The position numbers were made by a program, and so were the translations under genes. Below are positions 1 to 13,333 of a stretch of DNA of 64,000 nt, in pieces; within the stretch, counting starts at the first letter, position 1; each line of letters opens with the position of its first letter. The notes under the pieces were generated by a model that saw nothing but the letters and a program-made list of their open reading frames with translations, was not told the origin of the DNA and made no database searches. Source of the stretch: Eucommia ulmoides (lineage: Eukaryota > Streptophyta > Magnoliopsida > Garryales > Eucommiaceae); contig CM028335.1 in NCBI GenBank assembly GCA_016647705.1, positions 21,244,905 through 21,308,904 of the forward strand, in the 5' to 3' direction.

Positions 1-3000
1 TCGGGAATAAGCCAGCACCAACACCATTATTTACACCACCCTGTCCAGTACTTGTGGGAACCCCAAAACTTGCTCCGGGTTGAAAGGGGAGAGGCTGGAT
101 AAATAAAGTTAAAAAATGTGCACAAGAAAATGTCTCAAAGAAAACAAAAACAAGAAAACAAAAAGCGGAGGGGGTGTTATAAACATTACTTGAACCATGA
201 GAGGATTAGGACGAGTCTGGGATATGTATACTGCAGGTCCAGCATTAACCACAGCTTGAGACTGTACCCAAAAAACGTATCACAATATACAAGTGCCAAT
301 TATGTGAAATCAAAAATGTTGCAAAAATTGAACCCAATAAACCTACAGGAGCTTGACCAATTCTAACTGTCATGGTTGTCCGACCCAGTTCAAGAAGAAA
401 TGCACCCAAATTTTGGAACAGAACCCCACTTCTCCATGCATCAGATTGAGTCCTCTCCCTTACAGCTGGATCAGTCACATTCAATTGGTTATGCAGTTGA
501 TCACCAAGATGCTGCCGAGAACCAAACAAACACATTTCAATTACTTGGTCTACCAACAATAGAAACAGTTAAAACACTAATAATAATAATATGGGACAAT
601 TGAGATTCATATTTGGAGCTCCCATAACATAATTAATAAGAACTTCCAACTCAAAATAATTTGAGTTTCAATTCTGCTTTTTTCCCTTATGAATACCCTT
701 GTGCCCACAAAAAATATTCAATTTAAATAATATTGAACACAACCAATATGCATACACATTAATGCTATTTTTTCATATTTTAGTTACAATTTTAGTAGAC
801 TTTAATTTGCATTAATTTGTTACTCTTGTGAACTAAATGTAACTAATATTGAACACAATCAGGGTATTATGTTGCTTTTTGGTGTTTTAGTGGCACTTTC
901 AATTGAATGTAACTAAAAGGGACAATTAACACCTGTTCTCAAGAAAAACGCAGGACTAAGCACACTTTTAAAGAAGCATGCGGGACTGAAACATTTTTTA
1001 AAAATTATGTCCCAAGTAAAATTTAAAATACGCTTAACAATAAATTAGAATGCCTAGTTTCAAACAGTTATCCCAATAAAATTTCGGATGATGTTATCTC
1101 TTCCATGCATTGTTTGGAAATATATCGCTACAGAGATAGAATGTAGCTAGCAGCAAAAATATACAGTTGATGGTTCGATTTTCCCGAGGAGGAAAATGCC
1201 TGATTTAACTAAATCACGTGATCTTTGGGTGGTGCACATATCCGGGGTTTAAATTTAGACCTTTCAATCAACAGGGAGATGAGAATGTACACACAGTAGG
1301 TACAATTTCTTAGAACATACAAGTAAGCACTGCGAGACTTGATCAACAAGCATTCCTCTAGTAGAATGCAGGACTTCTGCCAAGTATTCTGGCGTAGGAA
1401 GCCGCTCGCTTATGGGAACAGAAGCTGATGCAGGACTAGATTCTCTTCTTGGAGTCCCATGGATGGTGGATGTGTCTGCATTACTACCTCCTGCTCTTTG
1501 AACAAATTATAAACCAGCATTTATTGAGAGTAAACCTATAAAGGGAGAAACCATTACCATGAAAGAAAAAGTAACTGACCAGTGACACCAAATTCTTGCG
1601 TCATGCGAGTCAGATAATTAGACAATGTTGTCAAAGAATCTGGAATGACCTGCAACTTCAGGCATGTTGCCTCAGGGTATTTGCCACACGAAAATAAATT
1701 ACTACAGACAAACAATAACAAGATATTAAACTCACATGGGGGTGAAGAGACCCCAGAGAGAAGGGAAGTTCATTGGCACCATGTGATCTATCAGATTGAG
1801 CCCCAATGCCAGCTTGTTCAGGTTGAACTTGGGTTGGAGCTGACATATCACTATCACCCGTTGTTCTCCTATGCGCATCTGAATCATGTGCCTTACGGCA
1901 CCCACCAATTTCCATAATAAATTAATAAAACCACACGGGTTTGCATACAAATCCAAATAGAGTTTCCAATTCAGTATTTAGCCGTCTTTGATAGCGAGGT
2001 GACAACAAACAAATTATTTCACAAAAAAACAAACTAGTCAAATACACACACAGAGGATGGTGATGGTGATGGTGATGGTCATGATGAGCATTGATGCCTA
2101 TATGAGCAACTCTTTTTGAGGGGAAAGAGAAGATTCATTCAACAAACAAAATATTTATTGCCTACTGTTGGAGTCTGATATTAAAATTTACCTGCACTTC
2201 GACAACCTCAATGCCACTTACAGCATTGTTAATTCCAAAAGCACCAAGCACGGCTGAGACAATCTGATCAGAAAGTATATGAGGAAGACACCAACATTTG
2301 AAGCTGTTAATGCACCTTATATTTGATTATGGTCTTTACCTGATTAATATCTTGATGAACTCCATCACCTAGATCAGTAACATCAATCACACCCCCAGGA
2401 GCCACATGAAATCGTTGACCCCAGCTACCATATGAAGCAGAATCAGGTTCTGTAAAAGACAATGTGCAACATTTAACCTTTAGCTCCAAAAGAGTAAACT
2501 GGGGGCAGGGAGAGAAAAGTCAATTATAACTTTTCACCAGTCTTAAGCAAACTTGTTTCCAAAAGAAAAAGGATAGCACATAAAAGCAATTAAGCAACAC
2601 TGTTGACCTAAAGAAGAAATTTACAAATAATAAACAATCACACGTGTCCGTTGGTTGGCAATTTGAAAACAGTTTCCTACCTATCTGATAATTGTTTTTT
2701 ATGAGAGGAAGTTTGTTTAGATTGTAAGAGAAAGTAAACACATGCTGAATACAGTTTTAGATCAGTCAAATTATAGAACTTTTTTCCAGTTGCAAACAAA
2801 ATAGACTCTCATGTCCAAATAATTTCCATCTCATAATATGTATCCATGTAACTATCAGCGATTCATAGATATATTTCCAGATTTCATACCAATAGAACCT
2901 AAACAAACCAATGAATAGTATTATGGTGCTGGCATATCCCATCCTCCCCTCCAATAATACCAGGGAGGAGGGGTGCGGAACAAAGACGGAATGTCCGTGA

Positions 3001-6000
3001 AACTATTTGATACAACATTTTTTTAATGTTTCTAGATGAACTGCTGAACTCCTTCAATATCTTAGTGAGTTTTGAAATGAAGGATGATCATATATGGGGA
3101 TTGAAATAATACGAGTGTATTGAGTTAGAAACTTCAAGCAAAATGTATGTATTATATATGTGCCATAAGTGACATTCAATATATAAAGTATAAACATAGC
3201 ATCTAGAATTTTAATTGTAATTTGCCAACCAGGAAGAAGGGCATAAGCAAAAATCTTAACAATTACAAGTGCATTTCATCTTTCTATACAAGGTCAGTAA
3301 ATGCACCGAAGTACAGAAATTATTTCCACTTGAAGAACAAAACTAGAAGAGGTTATGAAATCTGCGTAACGTGTTACGAGTAAAAAAAATGATCATTATC
3401 AAAGGCTCAAAGCACACCTGAATGCCCAGGTAAGCTCCCTGTAGGGTGGGAAAACGGTTGTCTAGCAACAAGATGCAACGTGTGCCCATCTTCAACATCT
3501 AAGTCATATTAAGTAGCGAACAAGAAAAGCCAGAGATACTTTTTTGTGTTCCCTATTCATTGAACTTAAAAATAATCAAGGACTCGTTCTCAGTGAGACA
3601 ACTCAATCATACGCATTCTTATCCAAGAAAATAAAGAAAGAAGAAAATAGAAAAACAAGATATTTCTACTGATAATTTCCCCATAAAGAATCCAAGCCGA
3701 TGTATTTGTAAACCATAACTTTTCTAACTACCAAAAGATAAACAATAGGATTTTAAAAATTACAGTACACGAGTTCTTGCATAAAAAGAGTCATCTTTGT
3801 ATATATTTACAAGGGTGGAAAGAAAAGAACCATATCTCAGGAACGATGCAAGCAGCAGATACACTAGTGACAAGACATCAGCTCTAAGGAAAAAAGAGCA
3901 AGCACAAATATCATAACTACTGGAAATTAGGGCAGTACAGGTACATGCAATCAAAGTATGTCGAAACAGACATGCGAACCCTGACTAAATACTCTCTAGA
4001 CTAACAATAGGATAATACAAGTAAATGTATAAGGAACATGATCATTTGGAGTATATCACAATTACTGTTCTTTTCACATCTGATGTTTACCATTACATTA
4101 TTTTCATATACTAGAAATCAAATTTCATCATCAATTTCAGCAGCCATAACGAAAATGTTCTTTCTTTCTTCAACACATAAAGAGTGAATGAAAAAAAAAT
4201 AAGAAAGGGAAGAAAAAAATTAGAAAAGAATAGAAAAGTAACATTGGAAATGTTATAAGACCAAGGGTGTTATATGCTTGAGTGTTGGCCAGGTAAAATA
4301 AAAAATGATCGAGCATTGGGTAGGTAAATAAGAATCATGTTTAGAAAATACCTAAAATAAGAATGATAAGGTGGATGAATCAGAAAAAAAATTGAAGTCT
4401 TAAAATTATTCAACCTAAAACCATATGTCAATAGGTGAAGCAACTCATTCAATTAACATGCTACATTTGGAAGCGCCACTAAACCAATGTAGGAATTAAC
4501 ACCCTCCCTCACATGCATGATGCAACCCTAGGTTGCACGTGAAGTGATTGAACAAAGATTAAAGGAATATATCATAAGAGAGATCACAGATGGCCAAAGG
4601 GATAGAGGAGGGACGAAGGAGGCTACCCTAATCTAGCTATGCAATAGAGCATCAACCTAAAGCCATATGGCAATCCGTGACGTAGATCATTTGATTAGTT
4701 CAAGAGGCCCCAATAAATTGTGGAAGTTAATAAACAGAGTAATGATTGAGTACATAAGAAAAAAGTAACAAAGTAGCACAAATTGAATATAAAGTGAGAA
4801 AAAATTGTCTGCAATAATTTAGTCATATAAGGAATCATCTGTTAGAATGAGTCAATCGAAATCTTTCTTGCAAGAGGTGTAGAAGAGATTTGTTTAATAA
4901 TAAAGTTTGTGCTCCATGACTTTTCAAACCTATACATGCATTGCATAGCTTCGAAAGTATTGAGTTTATTCAAAAAGGAGACTCTTCAAGAGGGAGAGGT
5001 AGATCTAGAAGCTTAGATCTAGAAAATTTGGCCAGAACGAGATACAATTAGAAAAGACTTGATTGCATCTGATTTGATGGAGAAGAGGCGTCAACGAATA
5101 CATGGGACCGCTTACTTAGATAAATGCTTAGTAGATGCATGTATACATAATTACATATGAACTGTATAAAGCAAAATATATATATATATATATAATAATT
5201 TACCAAGCATCATTACTTGGAGCTAGGCTTCTGCCATGTAAACCAGTAAAGAAGAAAATACACCATAACAAATCTAAATGAACAGTGCACGTTTCAGAAG
5301 TTGGAATCTATATGACTTGACTGTGCATTAGTGTGCCTTGATGTTTGCACATCCTTCGTCAGGAGAAAGTGCTGAAGCCATAAATATTTCACAAAATTTA
5401 TGGGAAAACCCTTTCGGCCAAAAAGCTATAAATATATGAGTAAATTAAAAGAAGATTTTTATATTTGAAATCAGTGAACACTGGAAAGCTGGAATAGAAG
5501 AGAGATTAATTTCACTCGAATAAAAAGTACTCATAAACACGAGCAGAGATTAAAAAGTTCAAATATTAACAAGAACTTGGAAAAAATGGGCAGCCAATAC
5601 AAGAAAGCTCTTGCCATTGCAAGGTCTGGAGAGGGTCAAATGTACACAGCCTTAACCCTGAATACACAAAGGTTATTTCCAAAATTTAAACCTAGGACCT
5701 CCAGGTCACAATGGAGCAATCTTACACTATTGTACACACGGCTCACCCTCAGTAACAAGAACCTGAAAATGGATCATAAAATAAATAGAATAGAAAAATG
5801 GATACGATAAGCAGAGAGAAGTTGATCATCCTTCAGAACTCTGCCACGGCATATTAGACGTTGTTGCTCAGATAACACACCAGTAACAGAAGCAATCTGT
5901 TCTTTTAATTCAGGCACGGGCATCTGCAGGACAACAAGAATGAGGGTGCTTGCTTGTAAGTGAATGAGCCATTATTAATAAAGGAATAAGCAAAAACATA

Positions 6001-6456
6001 TCATTGATGGATGTATAAAATATACCATACAAAAAGGTTCCATTGCCTCTGTCAATCAAACATATGCTACAAATGCATCCATATATGTCAAAATAATATC
6101 TCCCAGGTCAGCTTAAATAGCAAAGCTTGGGCCTTGGAGATATACAAATTACGAATAATGTATGATCAAGTTATTATGAGAAAAGAAAAAAAAGGCTCTG
6201 AGAATCTAAGTACTGCTTATAAAACATAATAACAACTGGCTTAGAGAAAAAGTCCAAAGTCCACGATACAGTTGACTCTAAATATCACAAGTGACCTTTT
6301 CAGGGTTGATAATAAAGAAGCAATAGTAGCTACCTGCTTATTAACCCGCAACGTGTAAGTTTGAGAATCCAGTGTTTTTACTTTTATCTCAATGGTGGTC
6401 TCTGAGCTTTCTGCCTCATTGATCATACAAACTTTATCATCATGATTACTTCCCAT
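1..6456 (-). CDS. Ubiquitin-like domain protein, plant BAG6/Scythe-like (5' part, runs off left edge)
   Basis: Minus-strand gene read as spliced coding exons 6334-6456, 5806-5923, 3418-3498, 2340-2449, 2192-2263, 1736-1891, 1580-1649, 1321-1490, 347-511, 190-261 and 1-94 (continues). All introns are GT-AG and every junction keeps phase, giving about 410 residues. Residues ~20-95 form a ubiquitin-like domain (TIEIKVKTLDSQTYTLRVNK, then MPVPELKEQIASVTG, then VEDGHTLHLVARQP). Further on come the motifs VIPDSLTTLSNYLTRM, LGAFLLELGRTTMTVR and VVNAGPAVYIS, which I recall from plant proteins annotated as large proline-rich BAG6-like. BAG6 relatives are chaperone hubs for quality control of hydrophobic or mislocalised proteins; that role is inferred from the family. 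The start follows an acceptor four bases upstream, so the 5' UTR is split. The acceptor at 1892 has a weak pyrimidine tract and is the least certain junction. The C-terminal half lies outside the window. Confidence 0.88.
5574..5772 (-). mobile_element. tRNA-derived SINE in an intron of the BAG6-like gene
   Basis: The minus strand reads like a common plant SINE: a degenerate tRNA-like head beginning GAGGGTGAGCC, a 'gacctggaggtc' segment before a decayed B box (ggtttaaatt), then 'ttaaggctgtgtacatttga' and 'ccctctccagacc', ending in a T-rich tail near 5580. The layout recalls the Au/TS type of SINE. It has the same orientation as the host gene and lies within the intron after coding exon 1. It is too diverged for a recent insertion. 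Confidence 0.65.
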
Positions 6457-6779
6457 TCTTCTGTATCACAAAGGAACATGACAAGAAAAGACAACAGATG
6501 TCAACAGCTTTTTTAAGTCCTTCGCCTCCTTCACCTGTTTCTATTCTAGTTTCTACTGATTGAAAGGGAAGGCTATCCCTTAAAACATCAACTCACAATT
6601 GTTTTTCACTTTAAACACATACAAATTCTGAGAGAGTTCATAATTGTAATAAACTAGTTCCTACAAAGAATATTTATGGAGAAATTAATGAAATAAGAGA
6701 GAAATCCAACAAACACACATAACAGACGTCTAGACACAGGCAAACAATGCTATATGCCGGTCAAATGGCTACTTTTGAA

Positions 6780-8890
6780 CACGTCAAGCATACCCCTCTA
6801 GAGTGTCACAATTTCAAAGCCAACCATGATGACTTTCTTCATCCTATTCAAATGATTTTGGAAACTTCAATCCCACACCCAGAAATGTATATAGTGGTTC
6901 AGAAACTAAAGCTGCTAAAAAAAGAATAAATCAATTTACAAAGGAAAAGGTTTCCTGATGTCACAAAGAAGGCCTATGCTGCTAAAACGGCACTAAATGA
7001 CTGTCAGAATCCAATTTCTCTTGATCGCAAAATTCTGAAACTCCACACAAGAAGGATTAGCTTCAAACGAAAGGGATGCAAATAGATTGGAGGAACAGTA
7101 CTACAAGCAGATATCCAGGGTTACATGGTTTGGAGATGGGGAGAGCAACAGCGTTTTTTTTCAAAATTTTGAGCAACAAAGCACGAAAGGGAAAAATCTA
7201 TTGTAATCTAGGGGAAGATAGCACAAAAATAGAGGTTCACCAAGCTGTCAATTATTTCAATAAGTTCCCACGCAATCTCTTCAGCAGCCAGCCAGCCACA
7301 GGAGAGCAAGATTGTCAGCTAACTAAGCCCATTCCATTAGAGTAATAAATGATGTTTTCTTCAGAGTCAGTAGCTCTAAATTCCCAGTTCCTGATGGCTT
7401 TAGAGCGGCTTTAGGGGGTTTATTATACAAAAAAGCATGTTACCTTAGTATACACAAGGGCATTCTCTCTGTTTTCAGGCACTGAGTAAAAAACTATAAA
7501 TTCCAACTAAATTGCTCTTATTCTTTCTAAGCTTATTCATCCTACGAAAAGTTAATGGTTGCATATAAAGCCATTTCTAAAATCATAGCTAACACATTAA
7601 TAATTCTTCATTCCATCATAGACCATCTTATAATACTGCCATTATTCGTGGAAGAAACGTGGGTGATACCATCCTTCTTGCTTTATTGAGATCATCCCAA
7701 AAGGTAGTGGTGTTCCTAAAAGTGCCTTCAAAGTTGATATCTGAAGGCTTTTGATTCAGCAGACACTGGAAACACCCATTATTTATTATTTGTTATTTAA
7801 GCCTACTTAATTGAATATAAAACAAATAGACTTGCTTCTGTAAATGAAACATCAACCTTAAGTTAGTCCCAACAAAAGTTCAAGGTAATTATTTTGGATA
7901 GCATGCTAATGGATAGGAGAAAGATAGATCTATCAACTGCAGCCATCCATTGTATATAGAAAATTTCATTCTTTGATTTCTTTGAAAAGAAAATACATAC
8001 ATACATAAATATATTATCTTCAACAGTAAGATCCTCTACTGCCCCTACACTCCATTTTCATAAATGGTGGGTTAACTTTATTTCAAACTAACTATTTGAG
8101 AGAAGGGGTCCCCATCTCCCCCATATATGATTAGTAGAGCCATTGAATTTATTCCTCTCATTTCAAGCTTAGGTCCTCTCCTCTGTGGTCAAGCATTAAA
8201 AGAACACCAGACTTTGCGTATTTCAAATTCCATTGGAGAAAAAAAAATTAAACGTTCTCAATAGCGTTTTGCCGATGATCTCTTACTTTTCTCAAGAGTG
8301 ACTGTTACTCCCATAAATGTTCTTCAAGTTCGTGACAATTTCAAGCATTTCTCTAAAGTCTGCATAGAAGTTGGTGAGAGAAATGCAGTATTTTTCCAAC
8401 TGTCACCGAAGAATATCAAAAGTATACCCTCTAACCCCTCCTAGATACTTGTAGTTATGTAATATCTGCGGATTTTTCTCATATGCACAAAACTTGACTA
8501 CCATGACAGCTTTGTCTCTCATTGATAAACAAAGCTCTATCTTATGTTGGGAGCTCACAAACGTGTTCTTCTAAGTTTGCAAGTTTGATGAGGCAGAAAA
8601 TATCATTCTTCCATAAAAGTTCCTAGTTCTAACTGCATATTGATTAAATGCTCAGATATTTTCTTGGATTTGGCATAAAATTAGATATACAGTTTCTCTT
8701 ATATGCCCTTGGAACCCAGAAGGTCCCTTACCACCAAAACAGTGACAGGCTCGCTTACCATCTTTCTCGATTCCAACGAAGCATAGACAAGCAAAATAAT
8801 TCCAAAGACGAGTGGAATTGGCAACCTATTCCCTCAGAGCCTATTCTACCTTGGCAGATATACCCTCCTACAAACCAAATGATTGGGCAA
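6780..8890 (+). mobile_element. Degenerate L1-type LINE fragment (reverse transcriptase region) in the 5' UTR intron
   Basis: Plus-strand translation in changing frames gives the landmarks of a plant LINE ORF2 in the right order: the linker after the endonuclease (HTPLECHNFKANHDDF, then KKAYAAKTALNDCQ, near 6790-7000), a WFGDGESNSVFF-like segment near 7120, a KAISKIIANTL-like segment near 7570, the GRNVGDTILLALE and KAFDSA motifs near 7650-7760, and the catalytic core FADDLLLFS near 8270. The endonuclease half is missing, as expected of 5' truncation. Many stops and frame changes show it is dead. It lies antisense to the BAG6-like gene. Both ends are approximate, and no poly(A) tail or target duplication was identified. 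Confidence 0.8.
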
Positions 8891-10035
8891 AGAATCTTGT
8901 TCAGTGGATTCTAGTGACCACTAGTTAGTCACTAGTATCCAAGGGATCACGCTAATTCAGTCTCATGGAGTGAGTTTTATTAATACTATATTAATATATT
9001 CAGGGAAGATTACTCGCATGATACAGGATTATGAAATTCATAGAGAATGATAACGTGAAATCTCTTTCAGCAGTAGGTGATTGAAGGCATTGGCCATATA
9101 TTGTTTGCTCGCTCTTCCTACAATAAGGATTAGGGATTTGTTAGAAAGAAAATCAAGCGCCTTCTAACTTCAGCTCCTGGATATAATAGGTAGAATGGGT
9201 TGCCAGGATTTGGAAGAGTAAAGCAGCTTCAAGAGCGGAAGCAAGGATGTCTCATTTTCCGGCAGATTACTTTATATAGAAGGAAAAATCATCACTCAAG
9301 TTCAAAAGGGAAATCTAGTAAACAAATAAGTACATGCTTAAACCTGCAATAATATAAAGCATTTCTCGGCCGGGGGATTTCATAGTTTGCTTCTTTGTTT
9401 AAACCCCTTATCTTTAAGACTATTCGTAACCCTTTTTGCGATACCTTAGCCCACTTAAAAGAACATGTCTCTCTCCATTTCTTCTCATTTCTCTTCTCAC
9501 CTCAATGGAATTACCAAACAAGATAAATAGGGAGAAAACATATTTCCTTCTCTTGGCTTCCCCCTTTATCAAAACCCAAACCGAACTGCAGTATACAAAC
9601 TAAATTTAGGCTATTTTGTCATCAGACAATAACGCCCAAAGCTATTCCTGTAACTATGAATTTCCATGCCATTCAACTGAATTAAGAGTCAAAACCAGTA
9701 GAAAGACTTAAGAGTCTCAAAAATAAACTGCACTTCGATTCCCAGTCTCCTTCATCTTTTGCAAACATGCAACTTTAAAACATCCACAAAACCAAAAAAA
9801 AAAAAATCTCAGATATATCCCCACGTAACTACCAAACACAAAATACATTCGATTGTCTGAGCATTTTTGAATTAAGCTAAATTTAGGGTTTGCCGAATCA
9901 GCGCACTTGCAGATACAGAAAGGAATATGAAAATTGAATTGCTTACAGAACAAAAATCAAAATCAATAAAAATCCACGCAAATAACGATTCAATTCGGTC
10001 TAACAACGAAAGACAGATGCAACTGGTGATTGAAC

Positions 10036-10180
10036 CTGAGAAGATTAGAGGAGCTCAACACGGAGTATCTTTCGAATTCAGAACAAAAACGTCTAGAGAG
10101 AGAGACAGTGAACAGCTCCAACGAGCTGAGCTATACAACTCTCCGGCAAGGCCTCCCTCTCTCTCTCTCTCTCTCTAATA
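10036..10180 (-). other. Probable 5' UTR exon of the BAG6-like gene
   Basis: Reading leftward, a CT/GA microsatellite (about 10,156-10,178) is followed by GC-richer, UTR-like sequence and then a good donor (CTCAG|GTTCAA) at 10,036. The next plausible exon begins at 6460, four bases before the start codon, so a 3.6 kb intron would separate the leader from the coding part. Transcription start and exact exon limits are guesses. A leader intron with a pyrimidine-rich first exon is common in plant housekeeping genes. Confidence 0.45.
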
Positions 10181-13100
10181 TCAACCCCTTTCTCTAAGTA
10201 CTATGAAATGCTGCGTGGCAACCGCGACACGAGGAAGGCATTCATGGGGAGTTTTTCCGACTTTGATTTTGAGCCGTTGGATTGAATTGCAGGCTGATCT
10301 AGGGGCAGAGGAGAGAGATCACATGTGCACTGGAGAACGATGAAATGGAAGTAGGGAACTCACCCGAACGGATCGACGGGTAATCAAATCAAACGGAATC
10401 CAATGCTTTGATTTTGAAATAGTTTCGATTATAATTTTAGTTTTGCAATACAAAGTTGAAGGGGTTTTAATTTTAATTTTAAAACAGTAAATATGAAATC
10501 GAACCGCGTAATCATTGTTTTATATCTATCTATTTCCTACCGCGTAATCATTATCTTACATCTATTTTTTTATATATAATCTTTATTTTTTATTTATTCA
10601 TATTTTTACCTCGAGTATATATACGTGTGTCTTTATTTATACTTTTATGTTTGTTTGTTTTTATGTTTGTTGGTTTTTTATTACATGTGAATTTTATATG
10701 TTGTACATTAATTATGTTTGACAATTTTTATTGTAACAATTAATAATTTTATGGTTTACTTTTGATTTTATTTGAAATTTTATGTTTTGATGTTTTAATT
10801 ATATTTTTGTTTACAATTTTACAAACTTGCAAAGAAAATTAATAAATATATAAAAAAATCTTTACAATTTTGCGGTTTTATAGTTTTGACTTTGATTTTA
10901 TATAAATTTAAAAATCGACGGTTTACAATTCGATTTTGGTTTTAGTATATACATAACGGTTTCAATTTTAATTCTCTAGTGAAACTAGTTTAAAATCAAA
11001 CCGTTTTCATCCCTAAATGAAAGTGATTTGTTTTTTGCTTTTCTTTATTTTAGTTTTTTTCTCAAATGCAAATTGAAGGAGAATTTTATTGTTTAGTCCC
11101 TAGATAGTTTAGTAAAATAACTTTTGTATATTAAATTTTCATAATTAATGTTTATTTGTTAATATCCCGATCAAAGAATGTCATCAACATTTACTGATAT
11201 AGTTACGATCATTCTATAGTCGATTCTTGCGTGAACGGTGATACACCCAGGTGTTCAGGCCAAGTTTCAGTCCTGTTCAGTTCGAGATTGAGTTCTTCGT
11301 CAAAAAGACCATACCTTTCAGATTGAATCGTCAGATTTGTCCTGAAAAATTTGTGGATCTAGCCACCATTCAATTCTTGGTGTTGCGACTGCTACAAATT
11401 ACAAATGGGTTGTCGGCGATAGTGGTCTAAATTTCTCTGAATGCCTTAAGCTATCTATGAAAATAAAAAATGCTCTGGTGTGCAAAGCTCTTTCTTAGGT
11501 CTGTAAAACAAGTCGATTGTGTGGGGGATCGATTTTCCTTTTCATTATTTGTTAGTGATGGATTGGTGCAATAAATTCTCTCTCTTTCTGTTGATGATTT
11601 TAAGAACTTCAATATGGATCTAAGATCAAATTTATGTAATTAAGAAAATTATATTTATATTTTATGTGAATTATATTTTATTATTGTTGGTAGAAGAAAT
11701 CAAGAAAATAGGGATCTATATTTTATTATTGTTGATACCTAAATAGTATATCTCAATCATTTTTTTAAAAAAAAATTATCTTGACGAAAATAGAGAGTTG
11801 AGATTGAATTTTTTAAGAAACATTTCTTCCACCAACAATTTCCAGTTCTTATATGAATGAAGAAATTCTTTCATATTTTAATTTGTGAAACACTAATTGT
11901 ATTGTTCTAAAAAAATTAAAGATCGTTCAATATGGGGTAATGTAAGTTTCATAAAATATATTAAGTTTTTTTTACAAAAAAAATTATTTAATAAATAAAA
12001 AAAATGATAAAATTTTCCTTAATTTGTTCGTATTGTGGTAAATATTTACCATCATCACAATCACCGTTGACCAACATAACAAACTTTTACCACCACCACA
12101 AAAAAAAATGACCACCTTCGTGACCATTGCCTACTACCACCACTGTAACAACAAACATTCACCACCACTATAATCGTTCACCGTCAATCACCACAACAAA
12201 CATTTACCACTACTGAACACCATTTCCAGCGTAACAAAACTAATTAGATAAACGCAGATCTAAAATTTGCAAAAAAAAAAAAAAAATCTTGATTTTTCTA
12301 AAAGAGATATTAATTAAACGAAATCAAAACATCAAATTTATAAATGTGAAAAAAATTCAAGCAAAAATTAAATGAATTTCTCTTTTTTATGATATTTTAT
12401 TTTATTTAAATGAAATATAAATATTATTTATCATTAATATAGTAATTTTAATGAATTTAATTGTTATTTATTATTATCATAGTAGGTTTGATAATTATTT
12501 TTTATATATTTAAAATAGTGATATTTTCTATTTAAAGAAAATATAATTTTTTACAAAATCTATATTCTATATAAGAAACTAAAATTGAAAAACTACATTT
12601 GGAATGAATTAGAGCTCACAAAACCATTTATTTTAGTTCTCCTTAATTTCTCTATTTTTTTTAACATTTTATTTTATTTAAATAATTTTTAAATATTATT
12701 TATCATTAATATAGTGATTTTAATGAATTTAATTATTATTTATTATTATCATAGTGGGTTTAATGAATTTTAATTCTTTTATATATTTAAAATAATTTTT
12801 TTTTTAAATAAAAGATAATTTTTTAAATAAGTAACAAAAACCTATAATGACTCAATTACTAGAATTTTTTTTTAAAAAAAAAAATTATATTCTTTATTTC
12901 TCATATAGGTGTAGATAGAAGTAATTAAAAGATATTTTTTTATGCAACCGGTTTTTTTTTATTCTTCTTAATTTCTCTCTTTATTAATATTTTATTTTAT
13001 TTAAATAAATTTTAGATATTATTTATCATTAATATAGTGATTTTAATGAATTTAATTGTTATTTATTACTATCATAGTGAGTTTAATGCATTTTTTTTTA

Positions 13101-13324
13101 TATATATATATTTAAAATAATGAGATTTCTCATCTAAATAAAAGATAATTTTTACATTAAATAACAAAAAACTATAATGACTCACTTACAAGAATTTTCA
13201 TTTAAATTTTATTTTTTTCAATTTATATGTTTTTTTTTCTCATATTAAGTGTTGATAGAAGTAATTAAAAAATAATTTTTTTTATGCAACCAATTTCATA
13301 TACAAATAGAGCTTTAAAATGACA
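10181..13324. other. AT-rich intergenic region, no gene recognised
   Basis: The upstream flank of the BAG6-like gene grades into very AT-rich DNA. A less AT-rich island at about 11,210-11,480 has short open frames without a recognisable domain. A run at 12,040-12,240 is rich in 'caccac' triplets. No convincing coding exon, RNA gene or promoter was found. The right end is a tandem repeat, listed separately. Confidence 0.5.
12390..13310. repeat. Imperfect tandem repeat, about three units of 280-330 bp
   Basis: The block 'atttatcattaatatagt' followed by 'ttttaatgaatttaatt' recurs near 12,428, 12,700 and 13,020. Each is followed by a variant of 'tatcatagt'. A second landmark, 'atgactca' followed by 'agaatttt', recurs near 12,847 and 13,178, and 'tagaagtaattaaaa' near 12,916 and 13,255. 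The units are AT-rich and have diverged by small indels in the homopolymer tracts. No coding content. Confidence 0.75.
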
Positions 13325-13333
13325 AAAATAATA

